Source of the DNA: Acephala macrosclerotiorum
Taxonomy: Eukaryota > Ascomycota > Leotiomycetes > Helotiales > Mollisiaceae
NCBI GenBank assembly: GCA_014904845.1
Contig: MU119208.1
Coordinates: forward strand, 372,001 to 436,000
Reading direction: 5' to 3'
Length of the DNA: 64,000 bases
Shown: piece after piece, positions 10,867 through 21,624 of the stretch
Position numbering within the stretch: the first letter of the stretch is position 1
How the letters are laid out: every line of letters begins with the position of its first letter
The notes under the pieces: generated by a model
What the model was told of the DNA's origin: nothing
Database searches by the model: none
Seen by the model: the letters and a program-made list of their open reading frames with translations, nothing else
Position numbers and translations under genes: made by a program

Positions 10867-12708
10867 ATGGAGTCTTCCCGGAAGAAGTCATGCAACCAGT
10901 GTAGACTGGCCAAGACCCGATGCAGTCTCGACGCACTGAGTAGTGCTCGTTGTGAGAACCGAAAGCTCCCATGCAGATACCAACAACATCAGACCTAAAG
11001 AAGACATGCCTCGCCGCTTGCCCAAGATGGCATGTTTCATTCGTGGTTGCTTGAGACGAATTCGGATTTCACACCAACGCCCGTTACACACAATGAAAAC
11101 TTTCCAATGACCCATATGAGAACAGGGACTATGGCTGTCCTGGACAATCGGAATTCCGAGCCTTTGGGGTTTCAGACACCAGACGGTTCTGTGATGAACG
11201 ACATCTTTCGGCCTATGGACTGGAATCTTGACCTCCCACTCTTTGTAACACCGGAACTGAGTGCCACAGATAAAAATGTAGCTGGGCCAGTTGACGTCGT
11301 TGAGATTACCGAGACTGAACGACAAAGTAGCATCTGCTGGCTAGAACGATCACCTCCGGCAAACTCCCAAAGCATCAACGGAAATCAATCGAATCGGCGT
11401 AAGGTTGTCGCCATCACCGCTGAGGATGGAGATATCTTATCCGAGTTGTCTGATGGCATGAGACAAAGCTCAAAATTTGTTCCCGCGAGCTTCCAGGCTC
11501 TCAAGAATGCCCCTGATCAAATCCCCAACATATTTGAACGAAAAAGGACAAGCAATGTATCTGAGATGATGAAGGATAACTTTATGTGGTCAAGAATTGT
11601 ATCTTACGCAACTGACTTCGACAAAACCATTCTGCCACCTTTCGTTCATCGAAGGTGTCTCATGACAGACGACACTGAACAGGATGTTGACTATGCAAAC
11701 TTGCCAGAGGCACTGGCTAATTGTAAGAACATAGTCCCTATGTAAGTATCGTTTCTTGAAGATCGTGGTCCTCTTCTCGCTGTCTCTGGAGTTTTCTCCC
11801 GGTGTACCAATGTCCCAAAGCCCCCAGGACATCCAGCTCCGCCTTCGAAGATGTTTAAAGAAGCAGGCTGACTCAGGGCCTCTGAAGGTACTTGCACAAA
11901 ACACCGACATGTAAAAACATGGTACTAAAGACATTACTGTTGGAAGTTCAGCGCCTCCACACCGAGGCATGTATTTCCAACCGTCGATCAAGTCAGTTGT
12001 AAACCGATCATACACAGTTTCAGAGCTACGATGAAACCACCCTGCTGTACGCACTCCAAGCATTGACTTATATGTGATCATGCTCGCCGCAGATAAGGAG
12101 CCTTGCAACCTCATGGGGATCATAACTGGAATAGCCATGGGTGTAAGATCATGTCGCACCATATTTGAATGAAGACTGGATTGAAATCCTGGATATCAGG
12201 AAATCGCAAACACTATACAACAACAACATATACAGAATCAAGGATATTTCTGTGTCGCCGAGAAGCGGGGAAACTTCCCAAGATGGAGTGACTGGATTCT
12301 TCACGAAAGCAAAGAAGGCACGTAGCATGACTAAAATAAAGACGATCACTGATATTTGGTAGGACTTTGATTGTGCTGCATCTTATGTATCGGCTGCTGG
12401 ACATGAATGTTAGCAGAGCGCCAGCGGAGCCCTGTGCTCATTTTGAGGGGATAGCACTTCCCTGTAGCAGGAGCATGTGGCATGCGAAGACCACAACCGC
12501 TTGGGAGGACGAATACAAGGAATATTTGTCTCTCTGAGCAGGAAGTGCGATGCCAACCATCGGAACTCTGCGAAAGATGTATGGTGGTGCTAATAAGGAC
12601 CGCGACGACGATCGTGCTCAAGATCTGTCAGATTGGTCGAAGGATGCGGACGATCTTGGTGCTTTACTTCTCATGACGGCACTGTGGCATGACGTCCTCG
12701 ACAGATGA
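10867..12708 (+). pseudogene. Broken Zn2Cys6 transcription factor
   Basis: Remnant of a fungal GAL4-type regulator. The ATG at 10867 gives MESSRKKSCNQCRLAKTRC, the first half of a Zn2Cys6 cluster. The second half reads ARCENRKLPC, where the usual Cys-x2-Cys has lost a cysteine, leaving five cysteines instead of six. A TAA at about 10996 ends this frame, yet the same frame reopens and runs to about 11745 with ILPPFVHRRC and LPEALANC, typical of the region after the DNA-binding domain. Further on, YDETTLLYALQALT and VIMLAADKEP lie in different frames. CAHFEGIALPCS, WEDEYKEYLSL (then a stop) and LSDWSKDADDLGALLLMTAL finish near 12708, matching the usual C-terminus. There are several independent lesions, so it is a pseudogene. 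Confidence 0.8.
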
Positions 12709-12897
12709 AGTTGAAAAGAGCTAATTGGGAGCTGTGGCACTGGTAGGGTAAGAACTCGTGGAATCTCCTAAATTCGACCAGTCAGAAAGTCCATCAATCT
12801 GAAGGATATTCGTGGAAGCAAAATCTCAGTCTGCAATATGCTAACGTGCATTATGCCCTGGTGAAGTCGAGAAATGGGGAGTAGTACGGATGCCATA

Positions 12898-13987
12898 TTA
12901 GACACCAAATAAACTTTTCCCCACTGTTACACTCTTCGGAAGAGGCATTCTGGTGACAATATTGCCAACTTTGGCCTTGATTTCTTCGACCGAGATTTGG
13001 ATTTTCTTGATTTTATCGAATTTATCATGCGTCACAGACTTGGTCAGTTCGACTAGTTCTTGACTTGGTTCAGTCAGGGTCCAGGCGATGCTGATATGAA
13101 GAGCCGTGGAGAGGTCTTGCATGTCCTTCCATAAGGATGTGGCATTTTCTATAAATAGCTTTCTTTTCCGAGATTGATTTGGTGATTTCCCGGACTTGAC
13201 GATGCTGGAAGTTGAAGGTTTCGCATAGAGAGGTGGTTGGCCATGTTCTTGGACGACTGCATTACTGACATGGAGCAGCTTGTTAAGTCCGTCTGAGTTT
13301 GGTTTTTGGAGTCTTAATACAAGAAACCAGCGGGTCTTTTCGAAGTTGGGTACCCAGTCCAAGCCAGAGAATGAAACATTGAAGCTTAAGGGTTAGCCAC
13401 GTGATACGTCTGACATCTGAGGAAAAGACTTACGGTCGGACAGCTGACGACTTGATGGTACGTTCCAGAGACACAACAAAGTCATCCTTTTGCTCAGTAG
13501 AGAATCCAATAGGACGTGAGAGACTGATGTGAAGTGGTAAAGGAGCACCAAGATCACTGGTCAAGAAGGAGCGAACCTCCAGGTCAGTAGCCTCTGGCGG
13601 AGCAGTGTCTTTCAATGATGTGGCCAATTCATTCAATGAGCTATATTCTGTTGTCGAAGGATACCCTCGGTTGGGTCAGCCAAGGCACTAATGAAGTAGG
13701 ACAGTAGGAGGGCTTGAGAACTCACACTCGATGTAGAGATGGGTTGGCCAGTTCCCCTCAACATGAGGCGTTATTCGCTTTCTTCCTCCATGGAGATTAG
13801 GGTCATCTCTTGTGCTTACCCTTGTCGTCGAGGCGTATAGATCATGGAACTTCGAGGGCAATGGCGGTAAGTCAGATGAGTTTTCTTCGCGTTTACGCTT
13901 CATGCCTTGAGGGGCGTTGGAATTTGTCGGTGAGGTAGCCTCCACCTGCTCCTCTTCATCTGAAGAAGCATAGTCAACAAGGGCCAT
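12898..13987 (-). CDS. USB1: U6 snRNA 3'-5' phosphodiesterase (Usb1)
   Basis: 2H-family RNA exonuclease that trims and seals the 3' end of U6 spliceosomal RNA in the nucleus. Exons 13987-13726, 13665-13434 and 13384-12898 give 326 residues. The N-terminus is acidic and low-complexity ([14 protein letters not shown]), as in other family members. [10 protein letters not shown] begins the fold. The two catalytic HxS motifs are PLHISLSRP and LHISIAWTL, correctly ordered and about 140 residues apart. [17 protein letters not shown] between them is also characteristic. The start at 13987 is preferred over an upstream in-frame Met because family proteins start close to the acidic segment. The minus-strand gene ends about 190 bp from the broken regulator, so it looks like ordinary core genome. 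Confidence 0.93.
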
Positions 13988-14592
13988 CTTCGTGAAAGTG
14001 GTAGTGACGGAAAGGTGATAGCTTTGGGTATGATTTCTCCAAGTCTGTCCGCCGTGGAGCATGCCGCTAGGTAAGGCTCGCCTGCTATTTTTAGTGTGAA
14101 TAAAGTTCTTGATGCCTTTCTCCCAAGGCTGCCAATTGAAGTGCCAAAATCAACGTCAGCAGTGGGTCATGGGTCTGCTACCACAGGTTATCGTCGTCAG
14201 AAGAGCTGTTAGTATGTGAAGCTAGGAGCATTGATAAGTGGATTTGGATGGGCCTCGATCGAGTTTAGGAGAAGAGCGAGGAGAGTCGTCCGCGCATCCG
14301 CGTTGCTTTCATCTGAATTTTGCAGGTGCAGGGACCAAAAGATCCAGCCTAGCGAATGACGTACCGTCCGCACTCTAATCCAGACCCCTGTTCAGTCCCG
14401 ACCGGGACTTGCGTACGACACCTGCCCAAATAGGTACCGACCTCGGGACCTCCTTCTCATCAACAAAACTCTAGAAGGCTCCAACTTCTGCCTGTTCTTT
14501 GTACATACCTCACCAATCCATATTACGAGCACCCTCCACTCTCTCAGAAACATCACTCACACCTCTTGTACAATCAGTCTGGAACAGACATA
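13988..14592. promoter_or_regulatory. Divergent upstream region of USB1 and PAL1
   Basis: A 605-bp gap between two divergently transcribed genes. It contains GC-rich clusters and CT-rich leader sequence before 14593. I see no coding sequence. Confidence 0.45.
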
Positions 14593-16023
14593 ATGGATTC
14601 TCCGTCAGAAGATAAACAATGGGTACGTGCTCGGGTAAATGCAAGGATTCAAGCTTGCTGTCTGCCAGCGCAAAGATCAACATGATTGAGATCATTTTAA
14701 TCATGCCATGCTAAAGAAATGCTAGGCCACTAAATACCTGCTTGATCCTTTAACAGCACCAGAGCCTAGCCAAGAAACTGGACCTGGTACACATTTCACC
14801 ACCACTGTCAACAGAGTCCCATCGACCTCGAAACAACCTGCAGTATCAAGCTCTTCGAAGACTGCATCATCAACAGTCTATCCCACACCACCAAGTTCAG
14901 CAAGCCCAACTCGATCCACTTTCTACCACAGCAATCCATACGCTTCCTCCTCCCACCGGGCATCCGCTTTTGGCGATTACACCAGCGCCGGACCAAGCAG
15001 GAAAAGTCCAGACGAGCCTGGAAGCAGTTCGGGACGAAGAAGAGGCAGTAGGTCACCCTTTCCTATGATCCCTTCTCGTTCTCTGTGACAATGTGGGACT
15101 GTGAAATTAGGAGGATCTTCAACCTCATTATCAACATTCCAGAAAGCAAAATTAGCTATATATTCTTAGACATTGGGTGCTGATTTCAGCCAGGCTCATT
15201 AGGTGAACGGTATCCCGGAGACATGTCACATCGACCTCTCGATCAATTGCGGAAGGAGGCTAAGGCTGCTAATCGTGCTCCGCACCTACGAAAGAAACAT
15301 CTGCCAGGAGCAGACACAATTGATTCTCTCGATAGATCTATGCTTGGAGGACCATATCATCACGAGGGCCCATACGACGCAACTCTGCTCGCACGAAACA
15401 CAAGCTACAAAAGCTCGCCTGTTGAAGCTGTGAGGGGCACAAATGAAGAGGCCATCCGAGCCACACCGAGAGAAAGGATCAAGGATTCTTTAGACAGGCA
15501 TGTGCCATTGCAGGGAACTGCCGTTATCCCGCCTGGAATGGCCGGCGTAGACGGAAAACCAATGGAGTACGAGGAAGGCGCTGATCTTATGAGGGAGCCG
15601 GATGCACCGGGTGGAGCTTACAAGCGATGGGACCATGTTGTGAGTTGAGACGAAGCCCCAATCAGAAGCATTATTAACAATTGCTAGAAATATCTCCCAG
15701 AAGATTACAAAGGAAAAGGCGAGCCATCATTCTCGATTGAGAAGGCCTTGAAAGAACATGAAGAGAGCTCATCACACCGACGGAATATATCCGAAGGCAC
15801 CGTTTCATATGAGATGCAACCGCGGTCTCGCCCAAACCGACAAAGGAGCACAAGTACCGATGCTGAGCTCATGAGCGCCGAGAGACCATCAGGCAGCGCT
15901 CTGAGAAGTGTAGGCTTTGGCGGTGATGTCCGAAGACACAACAGCTTAGGCTCAAGAGTAGGAGAAGGACTGAAGAGGAGATTCGGAAGCTTGAGACGCA
16001 GCAAGAAGGCGACAGAAGTTTAG
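14593..16023 (+). CDS. Pal1-family cell morphogenesis protein
   Basis: Member of the Pal1 family, membrane-associated proteins needed for polarised growth and cell shape and linked to endocytic sites. My model has exons 14593-14622, 14765-15047, 15194-15639 and 15688-16023 (about 364 residues). The exon 1/2 junction is uncertain because the most obvious acceptor would put exon 2 out of frame. The N-terminal part is Ser/Pro-rich. The Pal1 core is plain: LDQLRKEAKAANRAPHLRKK, DTIDSLDRSM, HHEGPYDATLLARN, VEAVRGTNEEAIRATPRERI, and GTAVIPPG followed by GAYKRWDHV. The C-terminus is basic and Ser/Arg-rich (RRFGSLRRSKKA), compatible with membrane binding. Its neighbours do not suggest a pathway. Confidence 0.88.
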
Positions 16024-16294
16024 GATGGTGGATGAGACACGGGTGGATGAAACATACCCCGCCGACCCCGCCAATACACGGTCTTCGAAACGACGACAAC
16101 AATAAACGACAACATAACTGTAAAACCTATTTCAATAGGAGGATGGGCTCTTGGGGGAATTTTACAATAACGGCAATGAAACAGCATATAGAAAGGAATT
16201 GAATGCTTCTATCAACGCAACGCCACAGAGTCCATCCTTTTCCGCCTTACCAAGTTCCTGTGAGCGCCAATCTCAAACTCCAAAATCAACCAGG

Positions 16295-16403
16295 TCATCG
16301 ACTTCGACCAATATGAAACGCCAATTCATAGCCAAATTAAGTGACCAGAGATCATGGTGGTGGTGGAGGTATTCTTGCAATAGCATTGATTCGTTTGCTG
16401 CAT
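16295..16403 (-). pseudogene. Decayed duplicate of the last exon of copy B
   Basis: This 109-nt segment parallels the 110-nt terminal exon of the neighbouring small membrane gene (16483-16592). It has the same acceptor CTCAG, the same start DA.(N)ES..LQE, and FGYELAFHIGRSR followed by a stop. One base is missing relative to that exon, so the two ends lie in different frames. It looks like a tandem exon duplication that has lost function. Confidence 0.7.
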
Positions 16404-16482
16404 CTGAGAGTTGTTCCTTAGCCTGATAGCACATGCGCAAATTCGCCATAGGCGCCAACCTCAATGTTCGTGGTTATTTGGT

Positions 16483-16882
16483 TCAACGGCTCCTCCCAAT
16501 CCTGAACGCCAATTCATATCCAAGTAGGTGAGCAGAGGTTGTCTTTGGAGGCGCAGGTAGTTCCTGCAATGGTTTTGATTCTATTACTGCATCTGAGGAT
16601 TGTTAGCTAATTCGAAGTACGTAATGGCACAAAGAGGCAATGACGCAGCACATACCTTCATCGTGGGAGATGCGGTGACGAAGTCGATGGTGAATATGTG
16701 TCAAGCGCCATGTGGCCCATGCGAGGAGAGTACCGAGGACTCCAATGATGATTGTCATGATGCCGATGATGAGGTTGATGCGGTTGTCGAGTGATAGTCC
16801 TCGGGGAGGGATTGAAGTCGGGAGATCTGGAACTAATTAGCTTGGTGAGTGCAAGGCTGTAAAACATATAACACAAACTCAT
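16483..16882 (-). CDS. Small single-span membrane protein, family copy B
   Basis: Same unnamed family as copies A, C, D and E. Proposed exons are 16882-16879 (ATGA), 16826-16656 and 16592-16483, giving 94 residues with phase-1 introns. The mature order is MNLPTSIPPRGLSLDNRIN, a hydrophobic span through LLAWATWRLT, a His/Arg-rich cytosolic patch (HHRLRHRISHDE), a Pro-rich linker, and LGYELAFRIGRSR. The last exon is 15 nt longer than the 95-nt exon of the other copies, from a longer linker. The first exon is inferred by analogy with copies A and D. If it is wrong, the start lies further upstream, because the TM exon has no suitable Met. Confidence 0.65.
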
Positions 16883-18070
16883 ATCTTTGGTATGGTCTTG
16901 GTGCGATCTGTTTTCTCCAACTTGATTTCAGGGCAGATTGGAGGTCTTGTGTGTCTCCATTCTTACGTTCATGGGAAAGCGAGTTTATATGTGGTGTTTG
17001 GTCAAGAGGAAGCGAAGACTCGTTCAGAATGGAATCAGTATTCTGCCAGCGATTTCAAGCACTGCGCACTAGGATGTCGTGGTCTAGACACACAGGCCAA
17101 CCAGCAACCAGAAAACCTCGGGACAGCGGCATGCAGGCCATGCAGGCGATTCAGGATGAGGACTGCATCCAGATATGTCGCGGGAGGTTATGCGAACTGT
17201 GCCAATGAGAGCTTTTCTTCCCCCAACAATTTTGTGATTGGATGTGTGCTACAAAAATTGAGTCGGCCTGTACGCCTGGTTTCGCAAGACGCTATACTTA
17301 TTAAGCTTATTTGCCATGTTCCATCCATCCCCTCCCCGCGAGTCGCCTTTTGAGTATTCGCGAGGCTGCGGCTTTACACAATTGGAACAGGGCGTCGCGC
17401 TTGAACACAATGATGGAGAGTTTGTCAGGAGAGCCTCCGGACTTGTTCACCGCATCAGCCGCAACTGTGCAAGTGCCATTCTTCGTGACGTATGCAGAGC
17501 GGCATGGACACCCTCTGGAGCAGGGTAGGGACAGTCTCGTTCTCGGCGCTCTTCGCACTAAGAATGAAGTTCTAGGGAGTGCCATGGCTTTCTCTCTCTT
17601 CTATGAATTGACCACTCTCTGTCACCGTCTTCCGCAGAATATGCATAAGTAGGAAACCGGAGTCAAGCCACACGTCCGCCTCGTTCGCGATACGGAGAGA
17701 CGAGAGCCTTCTTCTGGCAACTTAGGATGATTCGAGCTCTGCCCCCTTTCAGTGCCAAGACGTTCGTCTTCAGTCTTATCACCTCATCACAATTCTTGGG
17801 GAGCGTGCCCACTGCGCTGCAGTGATGAGGTTGCGTTATGAGAACTGAATGTACCTGCCTCTCACCGTATCATTCTGCCGTCTTTTATCTCTTACTTTCG
17901 TTTCTTGTTTGGCACTTAGCGTCTATCACGATTGTGTTCTCGCATGACGTACTCACTGCTTGTCGCCCCGGCTATTGTATTTTGTCGTAACATACATTAT
18001 CGTCCCAAATCTTTCGAACCTCACTCAATCTCTTCCCGGGTGTATTCAATGTTCCAAAATCATCAAAGCT
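16883..18070. other. Intergenic, no supported gene
   Basis: There are several open frames of 60-150 codons on both strands, mutually overlapping and without recognisable motifs. I see no repeats. This is probably non-coding flank between copies B and C. Confidence 0.4.
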
Positions 18071-18389
18071 TCAGCGACTTCTCCCGACTCTAAACGTAAC
18101 CTCATATCCAAAATGATTATTTCGAGCAAATGGTGACTGCAAAGGCTCCAAATCGATAGGAGACCCTAGCGATAATAATCAGAATCACTGCATGCTGTCA
18201 TGAATGTAACTCACCAGCTGAATGTCGAGCATGACAAACATGACGATCATGCGTTAACCTCCACGTCGCCCATGCGAGGATTGTGCTAAGGATGCCAATA
18301 ACAATTGTCAAAACTCCGATAATGATGTTGATACGATTGTCTATCGAAAGACCGCGGGTCCGAAGAGGGAAGGTTTGAGTGAAATTCAT
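18071..18389 (-). CDS. Small single-span membrane protein, family copy C
   Basis: Two exons from the nearest ATG: 18389-18215 and 18165-18071, giving 89 residues. MNFTQTFPLRTRG leads into LSIDNRINIIIG, a hydrophobic span, LAWATWRLTHDRH, a His/Cys/Arg stretch, and finally HFGYEVTFRVGRSR. The intron is 49 nt with GTGAG..CTAG ends and lies in phase 1 at the family position. Upstream (about 18395-18485) a GTAAGT..TTACAG pair resembles the family's first intron. The bases before that donor read CTTA rather than ATGA, so an upstream start is not evident and the internal ATG is used here. Confidence 0.7.
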
Positions 18390-19364
18390 AGTAATATCTG
18401 TAAGGCTGGTCAGCACGCAAGGCTGAGGCTATTTGCAGGGTGCAGATGTTCTGGCTTTGCCGTTGCACCGTCGCGAGAAACTTACTAAGGAATGGTATGA
18501 TAGTCTTTTACGCCCTATCTTTGTTCTTGGCGTACGGCAAAATTTGTCGAGAATGAAAGAATGCATCTTAGAAAGTTGGAAAGGTTCTAATATCTTATAC
18601 CAAAGTTTCCTATGTCAAAATGGAGACGATGTGGAAGGAGCAGCAGGGAAGTGCCAGATTTGAGCAAGCGACATTGGTGAGAGACGCTATATCTTGCGCT
18701 CGGTCACTCGTACCTGGCATTAGCGCACGACATTGGTGAGAGACGCCACAGCTTCTGCGCTCGCTCGTACCTGGCATTAGCGCACGGTATTGGCGCTGAG
18801 ATGTGTGGCTGGCTATAGAAATGGTAAGGGGGCAAGAAGGTTGGTTCATTGGGTGTGTGGCCACGGTGTCTATGTATACAAGCTAGGGTGGTTGCCTAGT
18901 TAAGAGCTATCGTTGGTCACTTCAGCCACTGATTGCCCACGAACAGTCGTTTTCAAGAATGGTCCCTCTTTGAGAAGCCCAATGCACACAAGTCAGGCCA
19001 GGACATCGAAACAAGCAGACCACCTAGTAGTTGTCCTCGGTCAGCCTTGCGACTGAGAGCTGCTGCGACGCTCCTGTCGGAATCCTTTCGTTCTCTGCTC
19101 GACCAAAGTTCCTGCAGCCACTCGCAGCAGCCGGAGAGCAGAATTATCAAGTGGGTCAGCATTCTCATACACCTCCGAGCTGGGAGAAGAAACGAGTACT
19201 CCTCAAGCCTCGGTAAGGGAGTTACAAGACTCACAAACAGGCATTCAGAACCCAAAGACATTCAGGTTTAGGAGAATCTTAGAATTAAGGTTCCTAAAAG
19301 CATAAAAAGTTCTTGAAAGGCAAGCAAAATCAAGGCTCGAATATGAAAATTTGAAGAAGTATTT
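18390..19364. other. Intergenic with a short tandem repeat
   Basis: This stretch holds the possible first intron of copy C, a two-unit tandem repeat at about 18669-18785, and overlapping open frames at 18.93-19.27 kb with no recognisable similarity. I call no gene here. Confidence 0.4.
18669..18790. repeat. Tandem repeat, about 58-bp unit, 2.1 copies
   Basis: A unit beginning CGACATTGGTGAGAGACGC and ending CGTACCTGGCATTAGCGCA occurs at 18669 and again at 18728, and a third start (CGGTATTGG) follows at 18785. The copies are about 90 per cent alike by eye, with a small length difference in the middle. Confidence 0.8.
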
Positions 19365-19765
19365 ACTTTCTGTATTGTTGCTCAATTCATAGCCTCAAAA
19401 GCGCCAAAATTCCGCAAAAGCACGATACAGATTTGTACTTTTCTCTGATACTTTCTGCTTTAGCATAAGTAATGCTCATTCTCGAAAATTATATTAGCAA
19501 ATTTCCTTGCAATGTGTGTAAGCAAATGTGGCCCTTTCCCTCCCCTAGATCGGAAATTGCCACTAGTAAGCATAAATGAAATCACAGCTTGCCTTGTTGA
19601 TATTATCGTGCTTAGAATAAAGGCCTTTGCCCTTTTCATCCAGCATCTAAAAAACCATTGAGACTAGGTCTTATTGTCGAATTGTGGCCAATGAACTGAA
19701 AGTGGTGATTTGAAAGACGGAGGCGAGTTCGGGATAAGGCTATTAATAAAGCCGGTGTCGCTATA
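19365..19765 (-). pseudogene. Mutated inverted copy of the esterase 3' end
   Basis: Read on the minus strand, TGFIN...PNSPPS and SVHWPQFDNKT parallel the last residues of the esterase relic (GFINEPNPNSLPS, SVHWPQFDSRT at about 6920-6995). The similarity continues past the stop into the 3' flank: about 19545-19600 matches about 7065-7120, and weaker matches reach about 19365 / 7300. In the best 55-bp stretch about eight of ten mismatches are C-to-T or G-to-A in the relic. It is a segmental copy, not a processed transcript, because flanking DNA is included. Confidence 0.75.
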
Positions 19766-20038
19766 GAATTTCCCAAAACAATTGCTTGGATAGACTTGTC
19801 GAGAATTAGGTGGCCGATTTTGTGGGGTGCGCAATTGCGACAACGACCAGGGGTCCTCCATCAGGAAAAAGGGGCTGATTTTAGGACGCGAGAGCACCAA
19901 AATCCAATATACGAAGCACCTTATTTCTCGATATACCGTACCTTAAAATCGGTTAGGTTTTATGGAATGATAGAGAAATAGCTGCTGAGCCGGTAGAATG
20001 CTAGATATCATAAGTTTGTTAAGTCAACTCGTTGGCAA

Positions 20039-20288
20039 TCGAGGCTAATGGAATTCGTGATAGGCACACGCCAATTTTTGAATTTTTAAACTCCTCCATT
20101 CACAACAACCACTGCATCTAATGAAATGCTCCAAAATTTGGTTTGAGGATAGATTATAGTCTAGAAAGCCTATCCATTGAGTTTTGACCATTCTCGAATT
20201 CAAACAGTTACCAAAATACTAGATTTTCATGTCCGAAATTCCTCGCTAAAAATCGCTGAGCGCTTACCACGAATTCCATTAGCCTCGA
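20039..20288. repeat. 21-bp perfect inverted repeat flanking 208 bp
   Basis: TCGAGGCTAATGGAATTCGTG at 20039-20059 is exactly reverse-complemented at 20268-20288, enclosing AT-rich non-coding sequence. The 250-bp length and terminal symmetry fit a MITE-like element or a large hairpin. I could not find a clear target-site duplication at the ends. Confidence 0.6.
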
Positions 20289-21624
20289 ATGCTCTGACAC
20301 ACCGCTTGGCACTCTTCAATTATTAGAGCTTCACTTCAACGTCGTATGGCAACTTCTTCGAAAACTTACTTGAAAATTCGATATGATAATAACTTGGCTT
20401 CTTATGCTTCCTCTGATATAATTTTTGCCCTAAAATAATCGTTGTGGGTTGGGAACAGAATTCTGAAATAAACGATTCTTTTTTGTGCGTCGCTTCTTTA
20501 CGACACCAGGATGCTCAGGTCTGGGCTATCGCAGAACTTGGAATCTCTGGGATGCATGGTTGAATCCAAGCGACGTTCACTGCAGCGAGCCAGATTCTCT
20601 CTCGCGAGCTTTTTACACCACTCAGATCATGTTGACCACCGAAGCCCTGACTGGTCCAGATCTAACAGCCTTGCGGCAAAACCAGTCACAACAAAGCCCT
20701 AGAGAGCACATTCCAAGCTGTCCCTAGCGAGAACAAATAGACCAGTGGGAACAAGGCCTAGATCTCCAACAGCGCTGCGGTCTTCTACGTCCAAGGGCCT
20801 GGTGGGCCTAGATCGTTCTAATCAGACCTCGGTCTCGAAGTACTTAACCAGGGCCAGGCCACACACTCCTAGATTCCGAATTTACTCCCATCCTCTATTT
20901 TCTGTCTGTTATTGCCCTTTATTTGTGTATGCAAGTGCTTCAGGGCGCAGATCGCAGATCCATCCTAGCATTTCTATGAAGTGGTCAGCAACGTACACGT
21001 GACCGTCAGGTAGTGAAGCCTGATGAGGTTGAGACGGAGAGACCATGAGCTGGCAGTGGTGAACGAGGAACTCTGTCGTGGGGTACACGCTACGATACCA
21101 GCGAGGCGGTCCAGAATTTTGGGACGCAAGATAGAATGCTTGGAACCAATTACAGGATCACTTTAACAGACTTTGGGAAAAGTTGATGACTGGTGCCACA
21201 AGAAAGTTGTCGAGATTTGGACGGATTTCTCAAGACGGCGGAGCGGATCTGGTGAATATTTGAGGTCACATCTCTGGGCCAGAAGGCCGTGGCCAAGGAA
21301 TTGTGACCAATTCATGTTTATCAGTGAAGCCATTTGGATTTGAGGTCCGACTTAGAGAGTGTCTTTGATGGAGGGATTGAGGTATGCTGACCCACTTCGA
21401 TTCTCCAATAATAGTACGAATATTTGAAGTGATTAGAGAGTTGTTCGTTTCGGTCCAGTGGGTATTATATGAAGAGAATTTAATTGACAGAATAAAAGAG
21501 AATTTCCAGATTTCAATCTCCTACAGTTGAATCTCAAATGCCAAATATCTACCTAACTTTTCCGCCATACTCTTCACCAAAATATGTCCGTACCTAAACG
21601 CTAGATGCCGGGTCGCTACCACCA
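20289..21624. other. Intergenic, no supported gene
   Basis: There are several short overlapping open frames (20.48-21.0 kb) but no recognised domains. Words such as CCTAGATC recur near 20.76-20.82 kb without forming a regular repeat. Confidence 0.4.

Larger units (their letters stand above)
19280..20480. other. AT-rich island
   Basis: By eye this stretch is clearly richer in A and T than its flanks, with long T/A runs and few open frames. It contains the mutated esterase fragment (19365-19765) and a 21-bp inverted repeat pair (20039-20288). AT-rich islands holding duplicated sequence are typical products of RIP in ascomycetes, so I infer that origin here. Confidence 0.6.
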
